Below, piece by piece: positions 26,037-35,697 of a stretch of 64,000 bases of DNA. A model generated the notes under the pieces. The model saw nothing but the letters and a program-made list of their open reading frames with translations. It ran no database searches and was not told the origin of the DNA. Numbering within the stretch: the stretch's first letter is position 1; each line of letters begins with the position of its first letter. The position numbers and the translations under genes are program-made. This DNA is from Peribacillus simplex NBRC 15720 = DSM 1321. Lineage in GTDB: Bacteria; Bacillota; Bacilli; Bacillales; DSM-1321. The stretch lies in the NCBI RefSeq assembly GCF_002243645.1, contig NZ_CP017704.1, positions 5,164,001-5,228,000 on the forward strand. The letters are read 5' to 3'.

Positions 26037-26050
26037 TGATAACGCTTACA
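26037..26050 (+). promoter_or_regulatory. cre box before the TRAP operon
   Basis: TGATAACGCTTACA fits the TGWNANCGNTNWCA form of the CcpA binding site at every position. It is in the leader 24 bases before the TTG start of dctP, where CcpA would block transcription. Confidence 0.6.
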
Positions 26051-26073
26051 AAAAACTATTGGGAGGGTTTTTA

Positions 26074-27102
26074 TTGAAAAAAAGAAAGCTTTTTGTATTC
26101 TCCACAAGCTTAACTCTTGCAATGGCATTACTTTTATCAGGATGTGGTGGAGGTGAGGGAGAAAAGACCAGTGGATCTGGAGTTGAAAAGAAAACAATTA
26201 AAGTGGCAAATTATTTTGCTGAAAATCACCCTCAAAACATTGCCTTGAGAGAAAAATTCAAAAAAATAGTAGAAAAGGAGAGTAACGGTGAACTAGAGGT
26301 TCGGATTTATGCGAACAGTACATTAGGTGCAGAAAAAGAATTTTATGACGGCGTCAGAAACGGAACGATTGAAATGGGTGTTCCAGGACTAATTATGCAG
26401 GCGGACATTCCGAAAATGGGTGTTCCGGAATGGCCTTTCCTATTTAGGGATTACGATCATGTAAAGAAGGTATTGAATGGACCTATCGGAGATGAATTGA
26501 CAGAAGAGCTTGATCCAAAACATGGAGTGACACCGCTCGCATGGAGTGCAAATGGATTTAGGATGTTTTCGAGTAATCGTACAATTAAGAGTATGAAAGA
26601 TTTTGATGGACTTCGACTCAGAATGCCGAACATCCCGAATTACATAAAATTAGGTGAATCATTGGGGGCAAACGTTAGTCCATTACCTATTTCAGAAGTT
26701 TTTACCGCACTTGAACAAAAGGTAGTTGATGCTCAAGATAATCCCATTGCCACGCTGAGATCCTCGGGGTGGAATGAAGTTCAAAGTGATGTACTAGAAT
26801 CCAAGCATATGTTCAGCCCCAATATTTACATTATCAATAGCAAATTCTATAAAGGTCTAACAAAGGAGCAACAAAGGATCATTCAAAAAGCAGCAAAAGA
26901 GTCGGCAGCATATGAGTTTGATTTGATGGAAAAAAGTTATGAAGATGACAAAGCATATCTTAAGGATAATGGAATCAAATTTACTAAGCCTGACGAAGGA
27001 TTTTCACAAAAAATGTTAAAAGCATCTCAACCTGTTTATGATGAAGTCTTTGAAGAAAATGACTGGGCGGAGGAGCTGGTCGGAAAAATAAAAGCAGAAT
27101 GA
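26074..27102 (+). CDS. TRAP transporter solute-binding protein (DctP family), first copy
   Basis: A lipid-anchored binding protein of about 342 residues. TTG at 26074 follows GGGAGG; a TTG at 26059 precedes that ribosome site and is not used. The signal peptide ends in the lipobox LLSGC. The DctP fold follows, with the conserved carboxylate-binding segment FDGLRLRMPNIP and the late EVFTALEQKVVDAQDNP. TRAP systems import carboxylates, mostly sugar acids and C4 acids, with a sodium gradient. It is the first gene of the operon under the IclR operators and cre box. Confidence 0.92.
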   Translation: MKKRKLFVFSTSLTLAMALLLSGCGGGEGEKTSGSGVEKKTIKVANYFAENHPQNIALREKFKKIVEKESNGELEVRIYANSTLGAEKEFYDGVRNGTIEMGVPGLIMQADIPKMGVPEWPFLFRDYDHVKKVLNGPIGDELTEELDPKHGVTPLAWSANGFRMFSSNRTIKSMKDFDGLRLRMPNIPNYIKLGESLGANVSPLPISEVFTALEQKVVDAQDNPIATLRSSGWNEVQSDVLESKHMFSPNIYIINSKFYKGLTKEQQRIIQKAAKESAAYEFDLMEKSYEDDKAYLKDNGIKFTKPDEGFSQKMLKASQPVYDEVFEENDWAEELVGKIKAE

Positions 27103-27138
27103 AGCAGGCGTTCTAGATAGGAAGGGGGAGATGTATAG

Positions 27139-27711
27139 GTGAATAAAATTTCCAGAACCTTAGAAAATTCGTTGAACATTATTATGGCAGCTGCGTTAGC
27201 AATTATGGTTGTTCTTGTGTTTGGTAATGTAGTTCTTCGTTATTTCTTTAATTCAGGGATTACCTGGTCAGAAGAAATGTCTAGGTATCTATTTATTTGG
27301 TTGACGTTCCTCGGCGCAATCGGAGCTTTCAAAAACAAAGAACACTTAGGTGTCGACATGGTCATCAAACGGCTCCCGAATAAGATGAAAAAAGTGGTTC
27401 TTGTTATTAGTGATTTGATGATGTTATTCGTTCTTCTCCTGATTCTGGATGGTAGCTGGAAAATGACATTGATAAACATTGATAGTACTGCACCAGCCAC
27501 CGGCATGCCACTGGCATTTGTATATGGGACAGGTATTCTTGTGAGTGTTTCAATGGGCAGCATGATCATTTACAATTTGTATCGGATTTTCTTCAATAAA
27601 ATTAAAGACGAAGAATTGGTGATGATAAGTGAGTCAGAAGAGCTAATTTCTCTCCATACTGATGAATTTGCTTCAGATATTAGGATCGGCAAGGAGGAGA
27701 AACAGGGATGA
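27139..27711 (+). CDS. TRAP transporter small permease (DctQ family)
   Basis: A 190-residue membrane protein with four transmembrane segments and the DctQ features FFNSGITWSEEMSRYLFIWLTF-type core (residues 36-56) and a following GAIGAFKNKEHLGVD. It starts at GTG and overlaps the large permease start by 4 bases (ATGA), as usual for TRAP operons. It joins DctM to form the membrane unit. Confidence 0.92.
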   Translation: MNKISRTLENSLNIIMAAALAIMVVLVFGNVVLRYFFNSGITWSEEMSRYLFIWLTFLGAIGAFKNKEHLGVDMVIKRLPNKMKKVVLVISDLMMLFVLLLILDGSWKMTLINIDSTAPATGMPLAFVYGTGILVSVSMGSMIIYNLYRIFFNKIKDEELVMISESEELISLHTDEFASDIRIGKEEKQG

Positions 27712-28985
27712 TAGGTGTATTTGTCGGATCTTTACTGGGAGCCATGGGACTTGGAATACCTATTGCCTTTGCCTTACTTGTGAGTAGCGTAGTTTTAATG
27801 TATTTCCTTGGTATTTTTGATAGTCAAATTATCGCACAAAATCTAATCAGTGGCGCGGATAATTTTCCTCTAATGGCTATACCGTTCTTTATGCTGGCAG
27901 GAGAGGCGATGAATCGGGGCGGTTTATCACGGCGTATCGTTGAGATGGCAATGAATTTGGTTGGTCATATCAAGGGAGGCCTTGGCTATGTTGCAATCAT
28001 TGCGAGTGTGTTGTTTGCGAGTTTATCAGGATCTGCCGTTGCCGATACAGCAGCGCTTGGGGCTATATTAATTCCAATGATGGTGAAGTCTGGTTATGAT
28101 GTGAACCGGTCAAGTGGGTTGATTGCATCTGGTGGTATCATTGCCCCGATTATTCCGCCAAGTATTGGCTTTATCATTTTCGGTGTCGCGAGTGGTGTGT
28201 CCATTACAAAGCTGTTTATGGCAGGAATCGTTCCAGGTATTTTACTAGCGGTTGGACTTACGGTTACCTGGGCCATTGTTGCACGAAAAGATAAAGTCGC
28301 CGTAAACCCTCGAGCTTCAGCAAAAGAAATACTTACTTCTCTTCGTCAAGGCATTTGGGCACTATTCCTGCCCGTCATTATCATTGGTGGATTGAAATTC
28401 GGTTTATTCACACCGACTGAAGCGGCAGTGGTGGCTGCAGTCTACGCAATATTTGTCGGACTTGTAATCTATCGCGAAATGAAAGTGAAAGATTTGTATG
28501 AGGTCTTTGTTCATGCAGGAAAAATGACGAGTGTTGTCATGTTTCTGGTCGCTGCAGCACTCGTGTCATCCTGGCTGATAACTGTAGCCGATTTACCTGG
28601 TCAGGTAATTGGATTGCTGGAGCCATTTATGGATCATCCATTCCTTCTATTAATAATGATAAACTTATTGGTTATCGTAGTTGGAACTGCTATGGATATG
28701 ACGCCGACGATCCTTATTCTAACACCTGTCTTGATGCCATTGGTGGTCGCTGCAGGTATTGATCCAGTTTACTTTGGTGTCCTGTTTATCCTGAATAATG
28801 CCATCGGTTTACTTACACCTCCGGTCGGAACCGTTTTAAATGTCATGTGCGGCATAAGTAAGATCAGTATGGAAGAAATCATGAAGGGGATTTGGCCTTT
28901 CTTGCTCGTGGAAGTAATTGTATTGATCTTGTTGATATTGTTTCCTTCCTTAGTAATGGTTCCTCTAGATTGGTTTACCTCCTAA
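27708..28985 (+). CDS. TRAP transporter large permease (DctM family)
   Basis: A 425-residue membrane protein with about 11-12 segments. Family signatures seen: GSAVADTAALGAILIP, GGIIAPIIPPSIGFI and NNAIGLLTPPVGTVLN. It is the sodium-coupled translocation subunit and works with the DctQ protein and the DctP proteins coded on either side. Confidence 0.93.
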   Translation: MIGVFVGSLLGAMGLGIPIAFALLVSSVVLMYFLGIFDSQIIAQNLISGADNFPLMAIPFFMLAGEAMNRGGLSRRIVEMAMNLVGHIKGGLGYVAIIASVLFASLSGSAVADTAALGAILIPMMVKSGYDVNRSSGLIASGGIIAPIIPPSIGFIIFGVASGVSITKLFMAGIVPGILLAVGLTVTWAIVARKDKVAVNPRASAKEILTSLRQGIWALFLPVIIIGGLKFGLFTPTEAAVVAAVYAIFVGLVIYREMKVKDLYEVFVHAGKMTSVVMFLVAAALVSSWLITVADLPGQVIGLLEPFMDHPFLLLIMINLLVIVVGTAMDMTPTILILTPVLMPLVVAAGIDPVYFGVLFILNNAIGLLTPPVGTVLNVMCGISKISMEEIMKGIWPFLLVEVIVLILLILFPSLVMVPLDWFTS

Positions 28986-29051
28986 CGGAATTAAACAAGT
29001 AATTAGGTCTGTATGCTGATATTCATCTTATTTTATAGGAGGAAAATGAAA

Positions 29052-30092
29052 ATGAATAATTTGTTCAAACGTTTGGCGGTTGGAGTTTTACTGCCTTCAA
29101 TACTACTATTAAGTGCTTGCGGAAGCGGACAAAATGAAAGCGCTACAGCTGACGGTATACAGGAAAGAACAATCAAAGCAGGAATCGGAAATAGTAAAAT
29201 GCACCCACAAGGGCAGGGTATGGAAAAATTTAAAGAACTGCTTGAAGAAAAAAGCGGCGGGAAAATGAAAGTCAAAAACTTCTTTGATGCCACTCTTGGA
29301 GATGATCAGAAAATGACAGAAGCACTTCAAGGCGGTTTACAGGAAGTAACTGTGCCTTCAACTTCTCCACTTGTTGGTATGATTAAGGAATTTGGAATTT
29401 ATGACTTCCCATTTGTCTTTAATAATGAAGAGGAGGCTTATACAGTACTTGATGGTGCAGTAGGCAAAAAACTTTTGGATAAATTACCGGAACATGATTT
29501 AGTAGGTTTGGGATACTGGGAAAACGGCTTCCGAAACATAACCAATAGTAAACATCCGGTTAAAACGGCTGATGATTTCAAAGGTCTTAAACTTCGTACC
29601 ATGCAAAATGAAGTGCATTTAGATGCATTTTCAAAGTTAGGGGCGAATCCATCGCCGATGGCCTTCTCTGAAGTATTTACTGCGTTGGAAACTGGCACTG
29701 TTGATGGGCAGGAGAACCCACTCGCAACAATTCAAACGCAAAAATATAATGAAGTGCAAGACTACTTAAGTCTTACAAATCATGTTTATACACCATTTGT
29801 ATTCCTTGTAAGTAAAAAGTTCTGGGATGACCTATCAGAACAAGAGCAAAAAATCATGAGTGAGGCCGCACAAGAGGCTGGAAAGTATCAACGGGAAGTT
29901 AACCAAAAAGAAAATGAAAAAGCACTTAAGTATCTAAAAGAAGAAGGTATGAAAATCAATGAAGTAGAGCCTGAAGAAATTGAAAAAATGAAGAAAGTCA
30001 TCCAACCAGTGACGGACGAATATGCTCAGAAATTTGGTCAGGATCTAGTAGAAGAAATGATGAGCGAAGTTGAAAAAGTACGCGGTAAATAA
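29052..30092 (+). CDS. TRAP transporter solute-binding protein, second copy
   Basis: A ~346-residue DctP-family lipoprotein (lipobox LLSAC). ATG at 29052 is 9 bases after AGGAGG; the ATG at 29046 is too close. It shares the family core (DDFKGLKLRTMQN, EVFTALETGTVDGQENPLAT) but differs clearly from the binding protein before the permeases. Two binding proteins for one permease pair could widen the range of sugar acids taken up. It directly precedes the LarA-like gene. Confidence 0.9.
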   Translation: MNNLFKRLAVGVLLPSILLLSACGSGQNESATADGIQERTIKAGIGNSKMHPQGQGMEKFKELLEEKSGGKMKVKNFFDATLGDDQKMTEALQGGLQEVTVPSTSPLVGMIKEFGIYDFPFVFNNEEEAYTVLDGAVGKKLLDKLPEHDLVGLGYWENGFRNITNSKHPVKTADDFKGLKLRTMQNEVHLDAFSKLGANPSPMAFSEVFTALETGTVDGQENPLATIQTQKYNEVQDYLSLTNHVYTPFVFLVSKKFWDDLSEQEQKIMSEAAQEAGKYQREVNQKENEKALKYLKEEGMKINEVEPEEIEKMKKVIQPVTDEYAQKFGQDLVEEMMSEVEKVRGK

Positions 30093-30116
30093 TCCAGACT
30101 GTTTGGAGGATAGAAA

Positions 30117-31370
30117 ATGGATATTATCTCTGAACTTTTACGTGAAATCCAATTACCGAAAATGGTCAAAGTGAGACAGAAATTTCGCACACCTCAAATC
30201 GCTGATGTAGCTCGTGAGGTGAAGAAGGCGATAAAAGAAGCAGGTGTCTTATCAAGAATAAATGAAGATGACAGGGTGGCAATTGCAGTAGGAAGCAGAG
30301 GGGTAGCGGACCTTCCTATATTAGTAAGAGAAACGGTATCGGCCGTTATGGAGGCTGGTGGCAATCCTTTTATAGTCCCTGCAATGGGAAGCCATGGGGG
30401 TGCTACAGCGGAAGGACAAATCGATGTGTTGCTTCAGCTGGGTATTTCAGAAGAAGCGGTTGGAGCGCCAATCATGTCATCGATGGAAGTTATTAAACTG
30501 GATGAATTGCCAAATGGGCTCCCTGTCTATATTGATAAGCTTGCATATGAATCGGATAAAATCATAGTCATTAATCGGATAAAACCACATACGGCATTTC
30601 GTGGACCGGTTGAAAGCGGACTTATGAAAATGATTACAATCGGTTTAGGTAAGCAAAAGGGAGCCGAAGCTGCACATGCATACAGCTTTAAGTATATGGC
30701 GGAACATGTCCCTGAAATGGCGAAAATTTCCTTAGCGAAAGCTCCTATCATATTTGGTCTTGCGACTATTGAAAATGCCTATGATAAACCAGCGAAAATC
30801 GTCGCAGTCCCAGCAGAGGAACTGGAGGAAGTGGAGCCGGGCCTATTGCTTGAAGCAAAATCATTGATGCCAAAAATACATTTCGATTCGATGGACGTAC
30901 TTATTGTAAATGAACTCGGAAAGGACATTTCGGGTGATGGAATGGATCCGAATATTACGGGTAACTTCGCCACTCCATATGCTACCGGGGGGCCAGACGT
31001 TAAACGGACCGTTGTACTAGGACTTACTGAAAAAACTCACGGTAATGCAAACGGCATCGGCATGGCTGATATGACGACGAAGGCCGTCATGAATGAAATC
31101 GAATGGGAAAAAGGCTATGCCAATGCACTCACAAGCACAGTGACAGATGTAGTAAAGCTCCCGATGTTTTTAGATACGCAGGAATTGGCTGTTAAAGCTG
31201 CTATCAAAACGTGCAATGCCTTCGATTTGAATAAAGTGAGAGTAGTAAGAATAAAAAACACGCTTGAAATCGGTGAAATTTGGATTTCTGAAAGCATGAT
31301 GGAAGAAGCTTTAAAAAACAAAAATAATATAGAGATCCTTTCTGAACCAGAAGAATTGGCACTAGACTAA
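30117..31370 (+). CDS. LarA-like (lactate racemase fold) enzyme, likely nickel-pincer racemase/epimerase
   Basis: A 417-residue protein with a LarA-type N-terminal domain (DUF2088). The residues that hold the nickel-pincer cofactor in Lactiplantibacillus LarA (His108, His174, Lys184, His200) appear to have counterparts: His93 in MGSHGG, His158 in IKPHTAF, Lys171 in GLMKM and His187 in EAAHAY; the 16-residue Lys-His spacing is kept. LarA homologues racemise or epimerise alpha-hydroxy acids, including sugar acids, by hydride transfer at C2. It lies between TRAP and dehydratase genes, with larE, larB and larC at the end of the same cluster. I infer a C2-epimerase for an aldonate or aldarate; the substrate is unknown. 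Confidence 0.8.
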   Translation: MDIISELLREIQLPKMVKVRQKFRTPQIADVAREVKKAIKEAGVLSRINEDDRVAIAVGSRGVADLPILVRETVSAVMEAGGNPFIVPAMGSHGGATAEGQIDVLLQLGISEEAVGAPIMSSMEVIKLDELPNGLPVYIDKLAYESDKIIVINRIKPHTAFRGPVESGLMKMITIGLGKQKGAEAAHAYSFKYMAEHVPEMAKISLAKAPIIFGLATIENAYDKPAKIVAVPAEELEEVEPGLLLEAKSLMPKIHFDSMDVLIVNELGKDISGDGMDPNITGNFATPYATGGPDVKRTVVLGLTEKTHGNANGIGMADMTTKAVMNEIEWEKGYANALTSTVTDVVKLPMFLDTQELAVKAAIKTCNAFDLNKVRVVRIKNTLEIGEIWISESMMEEALKNKNNIEILSEPEELALD

Positions 31371-31434
31371 AAACCTTCTTTAATATTTTTAGAGAATGGA
31401 AGAATTCATTTGAAATCAGAAAAGGAGTGCTGAA

Positions 31435-33639
31435 ATGACACACCTATATCCACTAATTGATAACGAAATAAACCCTTACCGCGATAATGTACAGGGAAAA
31501 GCAAATGAACCCATTACGGTTGCGGGTCTATTGGACCGTTCGAAGCTGACGCTTGGCTCCACATATGAAGGGGGCAAGCCTGATTGGACGCTTGAAGAAA
31601 TTTATATGCGGCTAGAGAGGAATGCCCCGCGTATCGCAATTATCGGTGGTTCGTCCGATCATCCGGCCCATATAATGGATTACCAAACGTCGGCACGGGC
31701 AGCAATCCGCATCTGGCAAAACGGCGGCGTGCCGTTTCATTTCTCGACACCGGTAATGTGTGATGGCACTGCGCAAAACAATCAAGGAATGAGTTACTCT
31801 CTCCAGAGCCGAAACGCGGTTGCACAAATGGTTGTCAACCAGCTAGAAGCTCACAGTTATCATGGTGCATTTGTCATTCAGGGGTGTGATAAGCAGCCTC
31901 TTGGTGTTGTAAGTGCACTCGCACATGTTGATCGTGTTCGCCGAAACCGTGGTGAAGCACCTTTTTTCGCAACATTCGCACCTGCTCATGTATTAGAAGG
32001 CGGTTCGATTCCAGCTGACGTAATTGAAGAATTGGAAACTCTTGCGAAAAAAGCGGAAAGTAAAGGAGCTACTGATGTAGCCGTTGATTTACGAGATACG
32101 ATGGCATATATATTGCAATGTTCATCGAATACTGCATTTCAGGGCGTGTTTGAACGGGCCTACGAACGAGGAATATTGACGAAGGAACAGCATAAATATT
32201 TTGAAATGAGACTTGCTGTCGCAACATGTGACGGGCAGGGAGGTGTATGTGCCTTCAATGGTACGGGGAATAGTTCACGTCATTTAGTGGCAGGCATGGG
32301 TCTCGTTCATCCAGCCGTGGAGCTGTTAACCGATCCACCAACACAACGCCAGATTAACTCGGTGCTTGATAGCTTTGCCGGCATGATAAACGAAGAGCGC
32401 TACGGCGTGGCCAACATTGTCGCTGCGAATATAAAAAATGCAATCCGTATTCATAGCGCTTCGGGTGGTTCTACTAACTTAATGATGCATATTGTCGCAG
32501 GCATGCTTTATGCAGGATTCAAATTCAGCTTATGGGACCTTGACCGCATTCATCATTCACATCCCATTCCTGACTTATTTGATTACAGTTTGACAGAAGG
32601 AAGGGACATTTATTCACTTGCGATGCAGTGTTGCAGCGGGACAAGCAGAGGAATGGAAACACTTTTTTATGAACTTATTGAGAATGGTGTACCAATGGAT
32701 CAGGATGCGCCGACTGTCGCAGCAAAAACTTGGAAAGAACGTCTTTCGATTACAAGTAGCCTAAAAGCGTTGAATGTAAAGAAAAATCAGGTCATTTTAT
32801 CCAATCCACGCCGTGGATTCAGCGGTGTTGATGTATTAAAAGGAAACTTCTTTGAAAGCGCCGTTGTAAAAATCAGCGGAATGCCGACACCACAGCTTGA
32901 CCAATTCGATGATAAGCTGGCATTTGTCCTTTATTACGAAAATGAAGATGATGCAAATAAAAGCCTGCTCGATTCAAATCTGCTTTCAAAAATAAAAGAG
33001 CAAAAACTTTTCGAACATAATCTATTGCTCGAATCTCTTAAATACAACAATAAGCTGGAATGGTCTCTTATAAAAGCCGCTACCTATGGGGAGTTATTTG
33101 ACAGGATGGTTGAAGAAGGCACATTGAAAATTGCGGTTATTATCTCAGGGCAGGGGCCAGTGGCATTCGGAATGCCGGAAATGTTTACACCAATGCAACA
33201 CATCAATGCAAATCGTGTTATGAAAAAAATCGCTACAATCATTAGCGACGGCCGCTATTCAGGGGTCACATATGGTGCTGCTATAGGACATATGACACCG
33301 GAATCGTATGAAGGTGGCGGCATTGGCTTACTTCAATCAGGGGATGTAATTCACCTTCAGCTTCGTGATCGACGGATTGATTTTGTCGATTCCACTCAAC
33401 TTCATTCAGGTAAGGTTGTTCATGATTTTGCGGATCATTTTAAAGAAGAAAGAAAATCATTGGCGACTGAACGCAAGCTGCGTATGAAAGTGAGACAAAA
33501 AATGGTTGCGGCCAGCAACAGGATGTTTGGACATACAGATGCAGCAAATGGTGTTGTCCCAATTGCTGTCATTGAGGATGCGGTACTTGGTTATGAAAAG
33601 GATATTTTACTCCAAGGAAAAAAAGTAGAAATAAAATGA
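31435..33639 (+). CDS. Long IlvD/Edd-family sugar-acid dehydratase
   Basis: A 734-residue dehydratase. The N-terminal half has the family motifs: MCDGTAQNNQGMSYSL (Cys109), QGCDKQPLG (Cys151) and GQGGVCAFNGTGN (Cys272), the likely iron-sulfur ligands. DGRYSG sits near residue 605. IlvD and pentonate/hexonate dehydratases have ~560-600 residues; the extra length here is mostly between about 395 and 560, plus a basic C-terminal tail. The reaction should be removal of water from an aldonate to a 2-keto-3-deoxy acid. Neighbouring LarA-like, FAH and semialdehyde dehydrogenase genes support a sugar-acid substrate rather than branched-chain amino acid synthesis. Confidence 0.85.
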   Translation: MTHLYPLIDNEINPYRDNVQGKANEPITVAGLLDRSKLTLGSTYEGGKPDWTLEEIYMRLERNAPRIAIIGGSSDHPAHIMDYQTSARAAIRIWQNGGVPFHFSTPVMCDGTAQNNQGMSYSLQSRNAVAQMVVNQLEAHSYHGAFVIQGCDKQPLGVVSALAHVDRVRRNRGEAPFFATFAPAHVLEGGSIPADVIEELETLAKKAESKGATDVAVDLRDTMAYILQCSSNTAFQGVFERAYERGILTKEQHKYFEMRLAVATCDGQGGVCAFNGTGNSSRHLVAGMGLVHPAVELLTDPPTQRQINSVLDSFAGMINEERYGVANIVAANIKNAIRIHSASGGSTNLMMHIVAGMLYAGFKFSLWDLDRIHHSHPIPDLFDYSLTEGRDIYSLAMQCCSGTSRGMETLFYELIENGVPMDQDAPTVAAKTWKERLSITSSLKALNVKKNQVILSNPRRGFSGVDVLKGNFFESAVVKISGMPTPQLDQFDDKLAFVLYYENEDDANKSLLDSNLLSKIKEQKLFEHNLLLESLKYNNKLEWSLIKAATYGELFDRMVEEGTLKIAVIISGQGPVAFGMPEMFTPMQHINANRVMKKIATIISDGRYSGVTYGAAIGHMTPESYEGGGIGLLQSGDVIHLQLRDRRIDFVDSTQLHSGKVVHDFADHFKEERKSLATERKLRMKVRQKMVAASNRMFGHTDAANGVVPIAVIEDAVLGYEKDILLQGKKVEIK

Positions 33640-33699
33640 GGAATGCTCGTCATAAATCCGATAAGATAAAGGTAGACAGAATAAAAGGAGTGAGGAACG

Positions 33700-34467
33700 A
33701 TGCCTATCATCCAATCGGTGGAGCGTGCCTTGAAAATATTGGATTTATTTGATGAGCGTGAGCGCGCATTAACTATCACAGAGATAAGTAAACGAATGAA
33801 TTTACATAAAAGTACGGTTCATTCACTATTAAAAACCTTACAGGAGCATCACTATATTTCACAAGGCGAAGAAAATGGAAAATACTCGCTAGGTTTAAAG
33901 CTATTGGAGAGGGGAAGCGTTGTTGTGACCCATCTCGATTTGCGCAACGTAGCAAGAAAACATCTTGAATGGCTTTCAGCAACAACGAATTTAACGCTGC
34001 ACCTTGTCATATTAGACGGTCAGGAAGGTGTCTATGTCGATAAAGTGGAGGGTACGGGGGTAACGGTCCTTTATTCCCGTATTGGCCGGCGTGTTCCGAT
34101 TCATACGAGTGCTGTTGGCAAATCTCTTGTTGCAACCAAAACGGACAGTGAACTGGATTTGCTCTTGGACGGCTATGATTATACGGGACCGACCGAAAGA
34201 TCGATTAGATCCAAGGAGCAGTTTTTAGCGGAAATCGAAAAAGCACGCATTGATGGCTATTCAATGGATAATGAAGAAAACGAACCGGGCATTTTCTGTC
34301 TGGCTGTACCGATAAAAGATTATTCAGGAAAGGTAATCGCAGCAATGAGTGTATCGATGCCAGCATCGAAAGTAAACGAAGAAACACATGAGTATTATGT
34401 ACGTCTCTTAAAGGAATGCAGCAGTAAAATTTCGCAGGAGCTCGGTTATGAATATCAAAAAATATAA
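33700..34467 (+). CDS. IclR-family transcriptional regulator
   Basis: A 255-residue regulator: winged helix (about 1-65; SVERALKILDLF and NLHKSTVHSLLKTL) and IclR effector domain (about 75-250; VGKSLVATKT, DNEENEPGIFCLAVPI). Effectors are usually small acids such as 2-keto-3-deoxy acids. It sits inside the cluster, in the same direction. The two 17-base palindromes at 25838 and 25966 are its best candidate targets. Confidence 0.92.
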   Translation: MPIIQSVERALKILDLFDERERALTITEISKRMNLHKSTVHSLLKTLQEHHYISQGEENGKYSLGLKLLERGSVVVTHLDLRNVARKHLEWLSATTNLTLHLVILDGQEGVYVDKVEGTGVTVLYSRIGRRVPIHTSAVGKSLVATKTDSELDLLLDGYDYTGPTERSIRSKEQFLAEIEKARIDGYSMDNEENEPGIFCLAVPIKDYSGKVIAAMSVSMPASKVNEETHEYYVRLLKECSSKISQELGYEYQKI

Positions 34468-34498
34468 ATGAGGCCTGCTATATAGGAGGAACTATAAA

Positions 34499-35386
34499 AT
34501 GAGAATTATTCGCTATGTAAAAGAAAATAAGAAACAACTTGCTGCCGTGACAAACGAAAACAATGTGGTGGACCTTCCATTTACGGATTTTATGTCGTTG
34601 ATTTCAACGGCACGTCTTGATAACAGAACAGCGTTTGACATTGTAAAACAAATTGCCGACGAAGGGGAAAAGCGGCCATTGGAAGGTCTTCAATTAACAA
34701 CACCTATCGACGCACCGGAAGTATGGGCATCTGGCGTTACCTATAAAAAAAGCAAGGAAGCACGTAACTACGAAGCGACGCAAGGAAAGCTGGACCGCCA
34801 AACATTCTATGACAAAGTTTATGATGCAGTGCGTCCAGAGATTTTCTTTAAATCGACTGCAGCAAGAACCGTGGGCCCGAATGATCCGGTATACTTGCGT
34901 TCAGATTCAAAATGGCAAATTCCGGAGCCGGAGCTTGGTCTTGTCATCGATAAAGAGGGAACGGTACTCGGATATATCGCAGGTAATGACATGAGCTGCC
35001 GAGATATTGAAGGTGAAAATCCGCTTTATCTTCCACAAGCAAAGGTATGGAAAAATTCTTGCTCCATTGGACCGGCCATCTTGTTAAAAGAGGCTGTTCC
35101 GGATCCATATGAACTTAAAATCATGTGCCGTATTTATCGAAATGAAGAAAAAGTATTTGAAGGTGAAGCGAAAGTAAACCAACTGAAACGAAAATTGGAA
35201 GAGCTTGTCGACTATTTAGTTTTAGATAACACTGTTTTTGACGGATCAGTTTTACTTACAGGTACATGCGTGGTTCCGCCAAATGAATTTACATTGAAAG
35301 GCGATGACCGAATCGAAATTGAAATACCAGGGATTGGAGTATTAAACAACCCGGTCATCCAAAGTAAAGCAGTCCAAACAATTTAA
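34499..35386 (+). CDS. Fumarylacetoacetate hydrolase-family protein, 2-keto-3-deoxy-pentonate dehydratase-like
   Basis: A 295-residue FAH-fold enzyme. The metal-binding Glu cluster is in IPEPELGLVID (about 140-150), followed by NDMSCRDIEGENPLYL. This motif set resembles the FAH-type dehydratases that turn 2-keto-3-deoxy-arabinonate/xylonate into alpha-ketoglutarate semialdehyde (Weimberg-type pathway). A semialdehyde dehydrogenase lies three genes downstream, which fits. The exact substrate is inferred. Confidence 0.8.
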   Translation: MRIIRYVKENKKQLAAVTNENNVVDLPFTDFMSLISTARLDNRTAFDIVKQIADEGEKRPLEGLQLTTPIDAPEVWASGVTYKKSKEARNYEATQGKLDRQTFYDKVYDAVRPEIFFKSTAARTVGPNDPVYLRSDSKWQIPEPELGLVIDKEGTVLGYIAGNDMSCRDIEGENPLYLPQAKVWKNSCSIGPAILLKEAVPDPYELKIMCRIYRNEEKVFEGEAKVNQLKRKLEELVDYLVLDNTVFDGSVLLTGTCVVPPNEFTLKGDDRIEIEIPGIGVLNNPVIQSKAVQTI

Positions 35387-35397
35387 GGGGTGACAAA

Positions 35398-35697
35398 ATG
35401 AGCGAATATAAAACACTTTACTTAAGTACTAAAGATAGTGTAGCTGTCGCTTTATCCGAAATCCCTGAAAACACATCAGTAGTTGTGAAGACTGGGCTTG
35501 AAGAACTTGTTGTATCCATTCTTGAACCGATTCGTTTTGGACATAAGTTCGCAGTCAAATCCATCGAACAAGGAGCAGACATAATTAAATATGGGGAAGT
35601 CATAGGTGCAGCCTCAGCTTTTATTCCCGCTGGTGCACATGTTCATGTACACAATTTAGAAGGTAAAAGAGGAAGGGGTGACAAAATTGCTGAATGA
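35398..35697 (+). CDS. UxaA-type dehydratase, small SAF-domain subunit
   Basis: A 99-residue SAF-domain protein equal to the N-terminal part of altronate/galactarate dehydratases (GHKFAVKSIEQGADIIKYGE, GAHVHVHNLEGKRG). Here it is a separate gene overlapping the catalytic subunit gene by 11 bases. It probably forms a two-subunit dehydratase with it. It starts at ATG after GGGGTGAC. Confidence 0.9.
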   Translation: MSEYKTLYLSTKDSVAVALSEIPENTSVVVKTGLEELVVSILEPIRFGHKFAVKSIEQGADIIKYGEVIGAASAFIPAGAHVHVHNLEGKRGRGDKIAE

